Source: Citrobacter sp. FP75
Lineage (GTDB): Bacteria > Pseudomonadota > Gammaproteobacteria > Enterobacterales > Enterobacteriaceae
Direction of reading: 5' to 3'
Assembly: GCF_018342065.1 (NCBI RefSeq)
Contig: NZ_JAFDOE010000005.1
Location: 186,001 to 250,000, forward strand
DNA: 64,000 bases
Shown here: positions 1-15,200 of the stretch, piece by piece
How the letters are laid out: every line of letters begins with the position of its first letter
How positions within the stretch are numbered: the first letter of the stretch is position 1
Program-made: the position numbers and the translations under genes
Notes under the pieces: model-generated
Told to the model about the DNA's origin: nothing
What the model saw: the letters and a program-made list of their open reading frames with translations, nothing else
Databases searched by the model: none

Positions 1-1
1 A

Positions 2-190
<189 letters not shown>

Positions 191-224
191 TTCTCATTAA
201 CTCAATTGATCAAGAGGCTGAAAG

Positions 225-1367
225 ATGGATTTCAACTTAAATGACGAGCAGGAACTGTTTGTCGCCGGTATTCGTGAACTGATGGCCAGTGAGAACTGGG
301 AAGCTTATTTTGCCGAGTGCGATCGTGACAGCGTCTACCCAGAACGTTTTGTGAAAGCGCTGGCGGATATGGGCATCGATAGCCTGCTGATCCCGGAAGA
401 GCACGGTGGTCTGGAAGCGGGATTTGTCACCGTTGCCGCCGTCTGGATGGAGTTAGGTCGCCTTGGCGCGCCAACCTATGTGCTGTACCAGTTACCGGGC
501 GGTTTTAACACGTTCCTGCGTGAAGGGACTCAGGAACAAATTGATAAAATTATGGCGTTCCAGGGTACCGGTAAGCAGATGTGGAACTCCGCCATTACCG
601 AACCGGGAGCGGGATCGGATGTTGGCAGTCTGAAAACCACTTATACACGCAAAAATGGTAAGGTTTATCTTAATGGCAGTAAGTGCTTTATCACCAGCAG
701 CGCCTATACCCCGTATATCGTGGTGATGGCGAGAGATGGTGCATCGCCGGATAAACCCGTTTACACCGAGTGGTTTGTTGACATGAGTAAGGCCGGTATC
801 AAGGTCAATAAGCTGGAGAAACTCGGTCTGCGCATGGATAGCTGCTGTGAAATCACCTTTGATGACGTTGAACTGGACGAGAAAGACATGTTCGGCCGGG
901 AAGGCAATGGTTTCAACCGCGTGAAAGAAGAGTTTGACCACGAACGCTTCCTCGTCGCCCTGACCAACTATGGCACCGCAATGTGCGCTTTTGAAGACGC
1001 CGCGCGCTACGCCAATCAGCGCGTTCAGTTTGGCGAAGCGATCGGTCGCTTCCAGCTGATTCAGGAGAAGTTTGCGCATATGGCGATCAAACTGAACTCG
1101 ATGAAAAACATGCTGCTGGAAGCCGCGTGGAAAGCAGATAACGGCACCATTACCTCGGGTGATGCGGCCATGTGCAAATACTTCTGCGCCAATGCCGCGT
1201 TTGAGGTCGTAGACACCGCCATGCAGGTGCTGGGCGGTGTGGGCATCGCGGGCAATCATCGCATCACACGCTTCTGGCGTGACCTGCGCGTTGACCGTGT
1301 TTCCGGTGGCTCTGACGAAATGCAGATCCTGACATTGGGTCGTGCGGTACTCAAGCAATACCGCTAA
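225..1367 (+). CDS. caiA: Crotonobetainyl-CoA reductase CaiA
   Basis: This 380-residue protein is an acyl-CoA dehydrogenase-family flavoenzyme that reduces crotonobetainyl-CoA to gamma-butyrobetainyl-CoA, the last reductive step of anaerobic carnitine respiration in the cytoplasm. The family features are visible: an N-terminal helical domain, a middle beta domain with the TEPGAGSD signature near residue 127, and a C-terminal helical domain ending in the VSGGSDEMQ segment where related dehydrogenases bind FAD and substrate. Length equals the E. coli protein. The ATG follows a GAGG-type ribosome site. It is the second cai gene, and a REP element separates it from caiB. Confidence 0.97.
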   Translation: MDFNLNDEQELFVAGIRELMASENWEAYFAECDRDSVYPERFVKALADMGIDSLLIPEEHGGLEAGFVTVAAVWMELGRLGAPTYVLYQLPGGFNTFLREGTQEQIDKIMAFQGTGKQMWNSAITEPGAGSDVGSLKTTYTRKNGKVYLNGSKCFITSSAYTPYIVVMARDGASPDKPVYTEWFVDMSKAGIKVNKLEKLGLRMDSCCEITFDDVELDEKDMFGREGNGFNRVKEEFDHERFLVALTNYGTAMCAFEDAARYANQRVQFGEAIGRFQLIQEKFAHMAIKLNSMKNMLLEAAWKADNGTITSGDAAMCKYFCANAAFEVVDTAMQVLGGVGIAGNHRITRFWRDLRVDRVSGGSDEMQILTLGRAVLKQYR

Positions 1368-1373
1368 GTGGAA

Positions 1374-1405
1374 TGCCGGATGGCGCTTCGCTTATCCGGC
1401 CTACA
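1374..1405. repeat. REP-type palindrome between caiA and caiB
   Basis: Imperfect inverted repeat with GCCGGATGGCGC and a closing TTATCCGGCCTACA, the classical enterobacterial repetitive extragenic palindrome. It lies between the caiA stop and the caiB ribosome site, where such elements commonly stabilise upstream mRNA. Confidence 0.85.
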
Positions 1406-1424
1406 ACTAACTGCCAGGAGCTAA

Positions 1425-2645
<1,221 letters not shown>

Positions 2646-2708
2646 ACGCGATGCGCTGATCGGCTTTGCTGGTTAGCGCTCACGCCTGATTTAAGCGGAT
2701 AAGATAAA

Positions 2709-4262
2709 ATGGATATCGTTGGCGGACAAAACTTACGTCAGATGTGGGACGACCTGGCCGGGGTGTACGGAGATAAAACGGCGCTTATTTTCGAATCCTG
2801 TGAAGGAAACGTTCGACAGTTTAGCTATGCCTCGCTCAATAAAGAGATTAACCGCACGGCAAATCTTTTTCATTCATTGGGCATACGCAAAGGCGATAAG
2901 GTTGCATTGCATCTGGATAACTGCCCGGAATTCATTTTTTGCTGGTTTGGGCTGGCAAAAATTGGTGCCGTGATGGTGCCGATTAACGCCCGCTTGCTGG
3001 GGGAAGAAAGCGCCTGGATCCTGCAAAACAGCCAGGTCAGCTTGCTGGTCACCAGCGCCCAGTTTTATCCTATGTACCGCCAGATAAAACAGGAAAATAC
3101 CACACCGCTTAATCACATCTGTCTGATTGGCGAGGAATATCCAGCTGACGACGACGTGAGCCACTTTACCCAACTGCAGGCGCGCCAGTCGGCTACGCTG
3201 TGCTATACGCCGCCGTTATCCACTGACGACACGGCGGAAATTCTGTTTACCTCAGGCACCACCTCGCGTCCCAAAGGGGTGGTCATTACCCACTATAACC
3301 TGCGTTTTGCCGGCTACTACTCCTCCTGGCAAATCGCCCTGCGCGATGACGACGTCTACCTGACGGTAATGCCCGCCTTCCACATCGACTGCCAGTGTAC
3401 GGCAGCCATGGCGGCTTTCTCCGCAGGCTGCACCTTTGTTCTGGTAGAGAAGTACAGCGCCAGGGCGTTTTGGGATCAGGTGCGTAAATACCAGGCGACG
3501 GTGACGGAATGCATCCCGATGATGATCCGCACGCTGATGGTGCAGCCCGCAAGCCCGACGGACAAACAGCACAATCTGCGTGAAGTAATGTTCTATCTCA
3601 ATTTGTCGGTGCAGGAAAAAGACGATTTTATCGCGCGCTTTGGCGTCAGGCTTTTGACCTCATACGGCATGACGGAAACCATCGTCGGTATTATTGGCGA
3701 CCGTCCCGGAGACAAACGGCGCTGGCCTTCCATTGGTCGCGTGGGCTTTAGCTATGAAGCCGAAATCCGTGACGATCATAATCAGGCACTACCTGCCGGA
3801 GAAATTGGTGAAATCTGCATTAAGGGCGTACCGGGTAAAACGATATTTAAGGAGTACTACGCACAGCCGCAGGCCACCGCCAGAGCGCTGGAGTCTGACG
3901 GCTGGCTGCATACTGGTGATTCCGGTTACCAGGATGAAGAAGGCTTTTTCTATTTCGTCGACAGACGCTGCAACATGATTAAACGCGGTGGGGAAAATGT
4001 TTCCTGCGTCGAACTGGAAAATATTATCTCTGCTCACCCTAAAATTCAGGATATTGTCATTGTTGGTATAAAAGACGCTATCCGCGATGAAGCCATTAAA
4101 GCATTCATCGTTCTGAATGAAGGTGAAACATTAAGCGAAACGGAATTCTTCAGTTTCTGCGAATGCAATATGGCGAAATTTAAGGTTCCTTCTTTTATGG
4201 AGATAAGAGCCGACCTGCCGCGTAATTGTTCAGGAAAAATAATCAAAAAAAATCTGAAATAA
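2709..4262 (+). CDS. caiC: Crotonobetaine/carnitine-CoA ligase CaiC
   Basis: A 517-residue ANL-superfamily AMP-forming ligase that primes the pathway by making carnitinyl-CoA or crotonobetainyl-CoA from ATP and CoA. Seen are the AMP-binding P-loop-like motif [12 protein letters not shown] (about residue 178), the YGMTET motif (about 319), the WLHTGD core motif (about 400) and the C-terminal catalytic lysine region [12 protein letters not shown]. Start and length agree with E. coli CaiC. The 63-bp gap to caiB contains no palindrome of note. It is part of the caiTABCDE transcript. Confidence 0.96.
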   Translation: MDIVGGQNLRQMWDDLAGVYGDKTALIFESCEGNVRQFSYASLNKEINRTANLFHSLGIRKGDKVALHLDNCPEFIFCWFGLAKIGAVMVPINARLLGEESAWILQNSQVSLLVTSAQFYPMYRQIKQENTTPLNHICLIGEEYPADDDVSHFTQLQARQSATLCYTPPLSTDDTAEILFTSGTTSRPKGVVITHYNLRFAGYYSSWQIALRDDDVYLTVMPAFHIDCQCTAAMAAFSAGCTFVLVEKYSARAFWDQVRKYQATVTECIPMMIRTLMVQPASPTDKQHNLREVMFYLNLSVQEKDDFIARFGVRLLTSYGMTETIVGIIGDRPGDKRRWPSIGRVGFSYEAEIRDDHNQALPAGEIGEICIKGVPGKTIFKEYYAQPQATARALESDGWLHTGDSGYQDEEGFFYFVDRRCNMIKRGGENVSCVELENIISAHPKIQDIVIVGIKDAIRDEAIKAFIVLNEGETLSETEFFSFCECNMAKFKVPSFMEIRADLPRNCSGKIIKKNLK

Positions 4263-4316
4263 CCCTTCTGGTCGGAATTCCTCCTGCCGGAAAACTTATT
4301 TATCTGGAGATGAACT

Positions 4317-5102
4317 ATGAGTGAATCATTACATCTGACCCGCAATGGCCCGATTCTGGAAATTACATTAGATCGCCCAAAAGCGAATGCCATTGACGCC
4401 AAAACCAGTTTTGCCATGGGCGAGGCTTTTCTGAATTTCCGCGACGATCCGGAATTGCGCGTAGCGATCATCACCGGCGGCGGTGAGAAATTCTTTTCCG
4501 CAGGCTGGGACTTAAAAGCGGCGGCAGAAGGCGAAGCGCCGGATGCCGACTTTGGTCCAGGCGGCTTTGCCGGTTTAACCGAGATTTTCGACCTCGACAA
4601 ACCGGTCATTGCCGCAGTCAACGGCTATGCTTTCGGCGGCGGATTCGAGCTGGCGCTGGCGGCGGACCTTATCGTCTGCGCAGAAAACGCCAGTTTCGCA
4701 CTACCGGAAGCCAAACTTGGGATCGTGCCTGACAGCGGCGGCGTACTGCGCCTACCCAAGCTTTTGCCGCCTGCTATCGTCAACGAAATGGTGATGACCG
4801 GCAGACGGATGAGCGCCGAAGAAGCGCTGCGCTGGGGGATAGTGAACCGCGTCGTCAGCCAGTCTGAACTGATGGACAGCGCCCGCGAACTGGCGCAGCA
4901 GCTGGTGAATAGCGCCCCGCTGGCTATCGCTGCGCTGAAAGAGATTTACCGTGCTACCAGCGAAATGCCGGTAGAAGAAGGCTACCGTTACATCCGCAGC
5001 GGTGTGCTGAAGCACTATCCGGCAGTGCTGCACTCGGAAGATGCGCTCGAAGGGCCGCAGGCCTTTGCCGAAAAACGCGATCCGGTGTGGAAAGGACGCT
5101 GA
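4317..5102 (+). CDS. caiD: Crotonobetainyl-CoA hydratase CaiD
   Basis: A 261-residue crotonase-family enzyme that reversibly hydrates crotonobetainyl-CoA to L-carnitinyl-CoA. The oxyanion-hole region [20 protein letters not shown] (about residues 100-119) and the [15 protein letters not shown] segment are intact, including the glutamates used for acid-base catalysis in the family. The ATG follows CTGGAGATGA with good spacing. It is followed after 6 bp by caiE, suggesting translational coupling. Cytoplasmic. Confidence 0.97.
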   Translation: MSESLHLTRNGPILEITLDRPKANAIDAKTSFAMGEAFLNFRDDPELRVAIITGGGEKFFSAGWDLKAAAEGEAPDADFGPGGFAGLTEIFDLDKPVIAAVNGYAFGGGFELALAADLIVCAENASFALPEAKLGIVPDSGGVLRLPKLLPPAIVNEMVMTGRRMSAEEALRWGIVNRVVSQSELMDSARELAQQLVNSAPLAIAALKEIYRATSEMPVEEGYRYIRSGVLKHYPAVLHSEDALEGPQAFAEKRDPVWKGR

Positions 5103-5108
5103 TAACTC

Positions 5109-5705
5109 ATGAGCTATTACGCCTTTGAAGGCCTGATTCCGGTAGTGCATCCAGAGGCGTATGTCCATCCCAGCGCCGTGTTGATCGGCGATGTGATCGT
5201 GGGGGCTGGCGTCTACGTCGGCCCACTCGCCTCGCTACGCGGTGACTATGGTCGTCTGATTCTGGAGGCAGGTTCTAATCTGCAGGATGGCTGCATCATG
5301 CACGGTTACTGCGACACAGACACTATCGTGCATGAGAACGGGCACATCGGACATGGCGCAATCCTGCACGGTTGCATAGTTGGCAGGGATGCGCTGGTCG
5401 GTATGAACAGCGTGATTATGGACGGCGCGGTAATTGGCGAGGAGAGCATTGTCGCCGCCATGAGCTTTGTCAAAGCCGGGTTTCAGGGGGAGGCAAGGCA
5501 ACTGCTGGTCGGTTCTCCTGCTCGCGTGCTACGCGAAGTCACAGACCAGGAGCTGAACTGGAAACGGCTGAACACCAAAGAGTATCAAGATCTGGCGGTC
5601 CGCTGCCTGGCAGGTTTACGCGAAACACAGCCATTAACGCAGGTCGAAGAAAACCGGCCGCGCCTGCAAGGCACGACGGACGTGAAGCCAAAATCAGCAC
5701 GGTAA
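5109..5705 (+). CDS. caiE: Carnitine operon protein CaiE (hexapeptide-repeat)
   Basis: A 198-residue left-handed beta-helix protein of the gamma-carbonic-anhydrase-like/PaaY group. Isoleucine- and valine-rich hexapeptide repeats run from about residue 20 to 130, with histidines ([21 protein letters not shown]) placed as metal ligands are in that family. In E. coli it is described as a helper of CaiB/CaiD activity or as a cofactor-salvage protein; no catalytic role is certain. It is the last gene of the operon and is followed by a REP element. The C-terminal tail ([18 protein letters not shown]) is polar and variable. Confidence 0.95.
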   Translation: MSYYAFEGLIPVVHPEAYVHPSAVLIGDVIVGAGVYVGPLASLRGDYGRLILEAGSNLQDGCIMHGYCDTDTIVHENGHIGHGAILHGCIVGRDALVGMNSVIMDGAVIGEESIVAAMSFVKAGFQGEARQLLVGSPARVLREVTDQELNWKRLNTKEYQDLAVRCLAGLRETQPLTQVEENRPRLQGTTDVKPKSAR

Positions 5706-5709
5706 TTGA

Positions 5710-5741
5710 TGCCGGATGCGCTCACGCTTATCCGGCCTACG
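5710..5741. repeat. REP-type palindrome between caiE and caiF
   Basis: TGCCGGATGCGCTCACGC followed by TTATCCGGCCTAC forms the usual REP hairpin. It lies between two convergent gene ends and may protect the 3' end of the cai transcript. Confidence 0.85.
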
Positions 5742-5781
5742 AGTTAATCACCGTTTATGCCGCCATCAGGAAAACTGACAA

Positions 5782-6177
5782 TTAGCGACGCATACTTTTT
5801 GACAGCATCATCTGCCATTTCTGCTCACGGTTAAGCTCTGTTGGGGGAACGGCTGGCATGCGCGGCGTTTTCGCCACACTGACTTTTTTTTCCTGCAAAT
5901 TGTGGCTCAATCGGCTGTAGAGATGAGAATCAATACTCACGACTTTTACCAGGCGCTGGCACTGGCAGCCCCGTCCTGCAATCTGATTAGGGATCATCTT
6001 AACTTCGCAAACAATTTCACTCACTTCTGACAAAATATAAGAGAGCGTATTAATCGCTTTGCAGTGTTCAATATCAAAATGACGGGAAATCTCCTTTGCC
6101 GTGACCCAACGATCCTCTGCCATTACCCAGTCAGCAATTAACAAATACAGTGGTTTTTCAACATATTCATTACACAT
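5782..6177 (-). CDS. caiF: Carnitine operon transcriptional activator CaiF
   Basis: A 131-residue regulator needed for anaerobic, carnitine-dependent expression of cai (and the divergent fix operon, outside the window). The N-terminal half (YLLIADWVMAEDRWVTAKEISRHF) reads as a winged-helix DNA-binding domain, followed by the GRGCQCQRL cysteine pair and the conserved C-terminus NREQKWQMMLSKSMRR. The ATG at 6177 gives the length I recall for E. coli; an upstream in-frame GTG at 6183 would add two residues. It is transcribed towards caiE. Upstream sequence is AT-rich, in line with the known FNR/CRP/H-NS control. Confidence 0.94.
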   Translation of the reverse strand: MCNEYVEKPLYLLIADWVMAEDRWVTAKEISRHFDIEHCKAINTLSYILSEVSEIVCEVKMIPNQIAGRGCQCQRLVKVVSIDSHLYSRLSHNLQEKKVSVAKTPRMPAVPPTELNREQKWQMMLSKSMRR

Positions 6178-6370
6178 AAGCACACCATTTCACAAATTAA
6201 AAATCTGGCTACGGCCTGTCCAAATAAATAAAAACTAAGCCATATTAAAATTGTGGATATAAGGAATAGTATGCGACTTAAATGTTGATTAGTGTGAGCA
6301 ACATCGTGCTTATTACATTGAAAATGTGGTTATGCAACCGCATTTGGCCAGGAATGACCTTACGAGATAT

Positions 6371-6395
6371 AAAAAAAGGTTTCTTTACAGAAACC
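6371..6395 (-). terminator. Intrinsic terminator of carAB
   Basis: On the minus strand GGTTTCT, a four-base loop and AGAAACC are followed by a run of seven T. A second, stronger stem (AGGTTCGGT/ACCGAACCT, 6414-6444) lies between it and the carB stop, so the end of the transcript carries two hairpins in series. Confidence 0.85.
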
Positions 6396-6452
6396 CTTTC
6401 AAAATTATATTGCAGGTTCGGTTAACGCAAATTTCACCGAACCTACTGTTTA

Positions 6453-9677
<3,225 letters not shown>

Positions 9678-9695
9678 GGCTCTTTTAACTCCTGA

Positions 9696-10844
9696 TTATT
9701 TCGCGGACTGACGGTATTGCTCAATAAGCTCGATAAAGTGGTCGAACAGTGGTGCAGCGTCGTGCGGCCCCGGGCTCGCTTCAGGGTGGCCCTGGAAGCT
9801 GAACGCCGGTTTATCGGTACGATGAATCCCTTGCAGTGTGCCGTCGAACAGCGACTTGTGGGTCACGCGCAGGTTGGCAGGCATGGAGGCCTCATCTACC
9901 GCAAAACCGTGGTTCTGCGCGGTGATCATCACGATGTTGTTATCAATATCTTTTACCGGATGGTTACCGCCGTGGTGGCCAAATTTCATCTTGATGGTCT
10001 TCGCACCGCTCGCCAGCGCCAGCAGCTGATGGCCGAGGCAGATGCCAAATACCGGAATATCGGTTTCGAGGAATTTCTGAATCGCAGCAATCGCATAATC
10101 ACACGGTGCCGGATCGCCAGGACCGTTGGACAGGAAGATACCGTCCGGATTCATCTTTAGAACATCTTCGGCGGAGGTCTTTGCAGGCACAACCGTCAGG
10201 CGGCAGCCGCGATCCACCAACATACGCAGAATGTTGCGTTTCGCACCAAAATCGTAGGCCACGACGTGGAACGGCAGCTCTTCTTCGGACTTCGCCTCCG
10301 GCAGTTCGCCTGAAAGCGTCCAGCTCCCCTGCGTCCAGCTATACGGTTCTGTCGTAGTCACTTCTTTTGCCAGATCCATACCGTTCAGGCCCGGGAAGGC
10401 TTTCGCTTTTTCCAGCGCCAGCGCCGCATCCAGATTATCGCCTGCGATGATGCAGCCGTTCTGAGCGCCTTTCTCGCGCAGCAGACGGGTCAGCTTACGA
10501 GTATCGATATCGGCAATCGCCACGATGTTATGGCGCTTGAGGTAAGAAGAGAGGTCTTCGGTGTTGCGGTAGTTGCTGGCAATCAGCGGCAGGTCACGGA
10601 TGACCAGGCCTTGCGCATGTACCTGGGAGGATTCTGCATCGGCTTCATTGGTGCCGACATTGCCGATATGAGGATAAGTAAGGGTGACGATTTGGCGGGA
10701 ATAGGAAGGATCAGTGAGGATTTCTTGATAACCGGTCATTGAAGTATTGAAAACGACTTCCCCAACCGCCGAACCTGTTGCCCCTATGGCCCGACCGTGA
10801 AACTGGGTTCCGTCTTCCAGAACCAATAGCGCTGACTTAATCAA
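9696..10844 (-). CDS. carA: Carbamoyl-phosphate synthase small (glutaminase) subunit CarA
   Basis: The class I glutamine amidotransferase subunit supplies ammonia to CarB through a tunnel. The C-terminal domain shows the nucleophile elbow GICLGHQ and the HPE motif in [10 protein letters not shown]; the N-terminal domain is the CarA-specific half. I place the start at a TTG (10844), because GGAGGG sits seven bases upstream and the resulting 382 residues equal E. coli CarA, which also uses TTG. The reading frame stays open nine codons further upstream to 10871, but no ribosome site supports that start. First gene of the carAB operon. Confidence 0.97.
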   Translation of the reverse strand: MIKSALLVLEDGTQFHGRAIGATGSAVGEVVFNTSMTGYQEILTDPSYSRQIVTLTYPHIGNVGTNEADAESSQVHAQGLVIRDLPLIASNYRNTEDLSSYLKRHNIVAIADIDTRKLTRLLREKGAQNGCIIAGDNLDAALALEKAKAFPGLNGMDLAKEVTTTEPYSWTQGSWTLSGELPEAKSEEELPFHVVAYDFGAKRNILRMLVDRGCRLTVVPAKTSAEDVLKMNPDGIFLSNGPGDPAPCDYAIAAIQKFLETDIPVFGICLGHQLLALASGAKTIKMKFGHHGGNHPVKDIDNNIVMITAQNHGFAVDEASMPANLRVTHKSLFDGTLQGIHRTDKPAFSFQGHPEASPGPHDAAPLFDHFIELIEQYRQSAK

Positions 10845-10980
10845 AACACCCTCCAGAGAATATTCACTCACTTTATTTGCATATTAATTCATTAACACAT
10901 CATGAATCAATGCAAATTTGCTTACCTATGGATTTCTGGCAAACGGCGGCATTCTAGAGACAGCCCGGATAAAAGTCTAC
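10845..10980 (-). promoter_or_regulatory. carAB tandem promoters P1 and P2 with ArgR boxes
   Basis: The downstream promoter P2 (-10 TAATAT at 10881-10886, -35 about 10905-10910) is covered by two adjacent ARG boxes (about 10876-10893 and 10897-10914), explaining arginine repression. The upstream, pyrimidine-controlled P1 has -10 TAGAAT at 10951-10956 and -35 TAGACT at 10974-10979, spaced 17 bp. The layout is the one known for E. coli carAB. Confidence 0.85.
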
Positions 10981-11064
10981 CCAAAAGGGCAATTTTTGTG
11001 ATTATTTTACGCCATTGAGGTTAATCATCCAATTTAACAGGCAAAAAGATCAGCTAAGTGGAGG

Positions 11065-11080
11065 TAGAAAACGCTTGCGG
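11065..11080 (-). promoter_or_regulatory. PurR operator upstream of carAB P1
   Basis: On the minus strand CCGCAAGCGTTTTCTA closely fits the PurR consensus ACGCAAACGTTTTCNT. It lies roughly 120 bp upstream of P1, where purine control of carAB was described in E. coli. The rest of the carA-dapB gap (10981-11212) is AT-rich regulatory DNA without a recognisable gene. Confidence 0.7.
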
Positions 11081-11212
11081 AACGTAAACAGTGTTAAAAA
11101 GAGAATGAGCCTGAGAAAAAGTGGACCATTTGGTCAAAATTCACATTAAAGCAACAAAAAAGACACGCTAAACATTGAAAAAAACAGAACTAAACAAAAA
11201 ATCACAGCAAAA

Positions 11213-11246
11213 TGATAAAAATAAAAGGGCAATAAAACATTGCCCT
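11213..11246 (-). terminator. Intrinsic terminator of dapB
   Basis: Minus-strand stem AGGGCAAT / ATTGCCCT with a five-base loop followed by TTTATTTTTAT, 55 bases after the dapB stop. Confidence 0.85.
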
Positions 11247-11300
11247 ATGTAATCAACTAATTATGATTACCATAACCACATCACGAAGGGTAAAAAAACC

Positions 11301-12137
<837 letters not shown>

Positions 12138-12255
12138 TTAATTTTACGTAAATCGTTTTCAGAGTAACCAGCGTATCGCTGCGCCGCCAGCCGAAAACGT
12201 CAATAATTAGAATTTAATGATAAACAGGCAGAGATATCAGTAAAAGGCATGACGA

Positions 12256-13263
12256 TCAGCAAAAACCACATGATTCTCTGACCACCAGCGCGGGCGGCAG
12301 AATAATACGTTTCGGCGGTTCGTCATTTCCCTGAATCCGACTGTAAAGCAGCTCCCCCGCCTTACGACCTATCTCTTTTGCCGCCACCGACACAGTGGTG
12401 AGCGCAGGCTGTACCAGCGCCGCCTCAGTAATATCATCGAAGCCCACCAGCGCAAAATCTCGCCCCGGTTCGCGCCCCATTTTACGTAACGCCTGCATCA
12501 CCCCAAGCGCCACGATATCCTGATAACAAACGGCGGCGGTAATTTGTGGATAACGCAGAAGGAGAGACTCTGCCACTTTTGCGCCATCAATTTGGCTGGC
12601 CTGCGCCGCCACGATCCATTCTGGATTCGGCGATATCCCCTGATCCAGTAACGTGCTGGTGAACCCGCCGATACGCTGCGCCCGGCTCCCGGAATTTGGG
12701 CTCCCCCCAATAAATGCAATATTCTTATGTCCCATTTTGACTAAATGGGTGGTAGCCATTTGCGTACCGAGAAAGTTATCGGTTCCTACAAAATCAAAAT
12801 CTGGGTCGCTGAGGGGACGGACAACCATAATGGCCGGGATATTGCGCCTTTTCAGCGCTTCGAAGAACGATGTCGGCGTCTCGCGTGCAGCGCAGAGCAC
12901 CATGCCGCAGGCATTATTACGCATCAAAGAGTCGACAAATTTTTGCTGTCGTTCTCCTGACTCTTCACTGTTTGCCAGAAACAACAGCAGGTCATGCCGC
13001 TCCATCTCGTGACTTAGCCCGGCAGTCATCTCGCCGTAAAAAGGGTTAGTGATGTCGTGTAACAACAATCCGACCTGATTACTACTCCGGTTTCGCAGGT
13101 TAGCGGCAGTTTGATTATAAACGTAGCCGGCATCGTCCAGTGCTTTGAGCACGCGGTCGCGCGTGGCCTGAGAAATACGTCCCCGGTTACGCAATACCAT
13201 TGAAACGGTTGCCGTGGAGACTCCCGCGCGTTCAGCGACCTGCGCCAACGTGACTGTTGTCAT
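12256..13263 (-). CDS. LacI-family transcriptional regulator of the PTS/isomerase locus
   Basis: A 335-residue LacI/GalR-type repressor. The N-terminal helix-turn-helix (TLAQVAERAGVSTATVSMVLRNRGRIS, residues 4-30) and hinge helix are followed by a periplasmic-binding-protein-like effector domain (VGLLLHDITNPFY onward), ending with a cysteine-containing tail ESCGFC. It is closest in character to MalI-type regulators. It is divergent from the phosphomannose-isomerase/PTS operon and shares with it a 187-bp intergenic region holding three TTAATCGATTAA-like palindromes. The same palindrome precedes the cupin operon at 19.4 kb, so I infer it represses itself and both operons. The inducer is not known. 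Confidence 0.9.
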   Translation of the reverse strand: MTTVTLAQVAERAGVSTATVSMVLRNRGRISQATRDRVLKALDDAGYVYNQTAANLRNRSSNQVGLLLHDITNPFYGEMTAGLSHEMERHDLLLFLANSEESGERQQKFVDSLMRNNACGMVLCAARETPTSFFEALKRRNIPAIMVVRPLSDPDFDFVGTDNFLGTQMATTHLVKMGHKNIAFIGGSPNSGSRAQRIGGFTSTLLDQGISPNPEWIVAAQASQIDGAKVAESLLLRYPQITAAVCYQDIVALGVMQALRKMGREPGRDFALVGFDDITEAALVQPALTTVSVAAKEIGRKAGELLYSRIQGNDEPPKRIILPPALVVRESCGFC

Positions 13264-13285
13264 GACTTCTCCTGTATTATTCGCA

Positions 13286-13301
13286 GGTTAATCGAATAAC
13301 C
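13286..13301. promoter_or_regulatory. Palindromic operator 1 (LacI-type), before the regulator gene
   Basis: GGTTAATCGAATAACC, one mismatch from a perfect palindrome, lies 23 bp upstream of the regulator start and fits autoregulation. Confidence 0.72.
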
Positions 13302-13318
13302 TAAATTTCGCATTATTA

Positions 13319-13338
13319 CGTGTGATTCACATCACGCT
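13319..13338. promoter_or_regulatory. Likely CRP-cAMP site of the PTS operon
   Basis: TGTGA-TTCACA-TCACG matches the TGTGA-N6-TCACA consensus in nine of ten core bases. It is midway between the regulator and the PTS operon, as expected for catabolite control of a sugar locus. Confidence 0.7.
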
Positions 13339-13375
13339 AACGTGCATTTCGCCGCGCTGGATTCTGAATATGGCG

Positions 13376-13392
13376 GGTTAATCGCGTTAACC
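13376..13392. promoter_or_regulatory. Palindromic operator 2 (LacI-type)
   Basis: GGTTAATCGCGTTAACC has perfect GGTTAA/TTAACC half-sites around a five-base centre. It belongs to the same motif family as the sites at 13286, 13408 and 19460. Confidence 0.75.
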
Positions 13393-13407
13393 ACACTATG
13401 AAAATAA

Positions 13408-13423
13408 GGTTAATCGATTAATC
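13408..13423. promoter_or_regulatory. Palindromic operator 3 (LacI-type), before the PTS operon
   Basis: GGTTAATCGATTAATC is a near-perfect palindrome centred on CG, 28 bp before the start of the first structural gene, where a bound repressor would block transcription. Confidence 0.78.
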
Positions 13424-13450
13424 TTAAATAAGCCAACACGGAGACAGAAA

Positions 13451-15196
13451 ATGCGTACAACCTATAATAAATTCCCTGAGGTTAACGTTCAGGGTTATGA
13501 CAATCACGCCTGGCAGGGTTGGGCGTCGATCCATTCTGTGCTTAACACCAGGGTTTCTGCTACAGCCAAAACCGTATTGATCGTGGATTGCTACCCCGGC
13601 GTACGGCTTGACGAGCTGGAGCAACAGCTTGTTACGACATTAGATACCGCGCTGGTGCTGAATATTGAATCCGCCCGCCGCGATGAGCAGGCTCTGCATG
13701 ATTTACTGGCGCGTAATCTGACCGACGATCGCGTATTTGGCGTCCTCTCCTGTCATCATCTGGATGAGTTTTTTGATGGCGACAAACTCAACCAGCTCCG
13801 ACAACAGATTGATGCTGTTGCCGAAGGCCTGGTCGTGGTGTACGGGTCTGGTGCTGCGCTGGCCCACCCTGGTGACGTGCTGGTTTATGCCGATCTACCG
13901 CGCTGGGAAATTCAACAGCGGATGCGCCATGACGGGCTGGGTAACTGGGGGACGGAAAACCAGGATGAAGATATTCTTCGTCGTTACAAACGCGCTTTCT
14001 TCATTGAGTGGCGGGTATTCGACAGACACAAAACGCCGTTACTCAAACGCGCCGATTATTTACTTGATACCACGGTAGAAAATAACCCTGCGATGGTCAG
14101 CGGCGACGCGCTGCGAGCCGGCCTGCAGCAAACCACCGAACAACCGTTTCGCGTTGCCCCTTTCTTTGACCCAGGCGTCTGGGGCGGACAATGGATGAAA
14201 CAACAATTTGATCTCGATCCCTCAGCCCCCAATTACGCGTGGTGTTTTGATTGCGTGCCCGAGGAAAACAGCCTGTTACTGCGTTTTGGCAACGTGCGGA
14301 TCGAGATCCCCTCTCAGGATCTGGTATTAACTTATCCACGCGCCCTGCTTGGCGAGAAAGTTCACGCACGTTTTGGCGCGGAATTCCCGATTCGTTTTGA
14401 CTTCCTCGACACCATTGGCGGTCAGAATTTAAGCTTTCAGGTTCATCCGGTCACTGAGTACATCCAGCAGCAGTTTGGCATGCACTATACCCAGGACGAG
14501 AGCTATTACATTCTCGAAGCCGAGCCGGATGCTGTGGTTTATCTGGGCACCAAAACAGGGATCGCGCCGCAGGATATGCTGAACGACCTGCGGGCTGCGG
14601 GTCGTGGCGAAAAAACGTTTGATGATGAACGCTTCGTGAATCAGCTCCCTGCGCGTAAACACGATCACTTCCTGATCCCCGCCGGAACCGTACATTGTTC
14701 GGGTGCGGGAACCATGGTGCTGGAGATCAGCGCAACGCCTTATATTTTCACCTTCAAGCTGTGGGACTGGGGACGCTTAGGATTGGATGGCTTACCACGC
14801 CCGGTCCATCTGGATCACGGTCAGCAGGTTATCGACTGGCAACGCGACACCCAATGGGTACACGATAATCTGGTCAACCGCATTGAGCCCATCGCTGAAG
14901 GGGAAGGCTGGCGGGAAGAAAGAACCGGGATGCACGAACGCGAGTTTATCGAAACGCGTCGCCACTGGTTTACAGGGCCGGTAACGCACCATACCCATGG
15001 CGGTGTTAACGTCCTGAACCTGGTTGAAGGTGCGCAAGCCATTGTCGAAAGTCCGAGCGGCGCATTTGCCCCGTTTGTCGTCAACTATGCTGAGACCTTT
15101 ATCATTCCGGCCACCGTTGGAGAATATCGTATTTCGCCATTTGGCAAGGGTGTCGGCCAACAGCTCGCCACCATCAAAGCCTGGGTAAGAGGATAA
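13451..15196 (+). CDS. Phosphomannose-isomerase-like protein with N-terminal kinase-like extension
   Basis: This 581-residue protein has a C-terminal half (about 235-581) resembling class I mannose-6-phosphate isomerases: metal-ligand motifs GGQNLSFQVHP, ESYYILEAEP and LIPAGTVHCSGAG, and a final cupin barrel. The N-terminal ~220 residues (TVLIVDCYPGV, VFGVLSCHHLDEFF, RYKRAFFIEWRVFDRHK) look like a nucleoside/phosphoribulokinase-like fold that lacks an obvious Walker A lysine; this is my reading, not a search result. Ordinary ManA is ~390 residues. It opens the operon with the PTS genes, four bp before EIIA, and is preceded by operators and a CRP site. It probably interconverts the phosphosugar delivered by the PTS and fructose 6-phosphate. 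Confidence 0.82.
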   Translation: MRTTYNKFPEVNVQGYDNHAWQGWASIHSVLNTRVSATAKTVLIVDCYPGVRLDELEQQLVTTLDTALVLNIESARRDEQALHDLLARNLTDDRVFGVLSCHHLDEFFDGDKLNQLRQQIDAVAEGLVVVYGSGAALAHPGDVLVYADLPRWEIQQRMRHDGLGNWGTENQDEDILRRYKRAFFIEWRVFDRHKTPLLKRADYLLDTTVENNPAMVSGDALRAGLQQTTEQPFRVAPFFDPGVWGGQWMKQQFDLDPSAPNYAWCFDCVPEENSLLLRFGNVRIEIPSQDLVLTYPRALLGEKVHARFGAEFPIRFDFLDTIGGQNLSFQVHPVTEYIQQQFGMHYTQDESYYILEAEPDAVVYLGTKTGIAPQDMLNDLRAAGRGEKTFDDERFVNQLPARKHDHFLIPAGTVHCSGAGTMVLEISATPYIFTFKLWDWGRLGLDGLPRPVHLDHGQQVIDWQRDTQWVHDNLVNRIEPIAEGEGWREERTGMHEREFIETRRHWFTGPVTHHTHGGVNVLNLVEGAQAIVESPSGAFAPFVVNYAETFIIPATVGEYRISPFGKGVGQQLATIKAWVRG

Positions 15197-15200
15197 ACAC

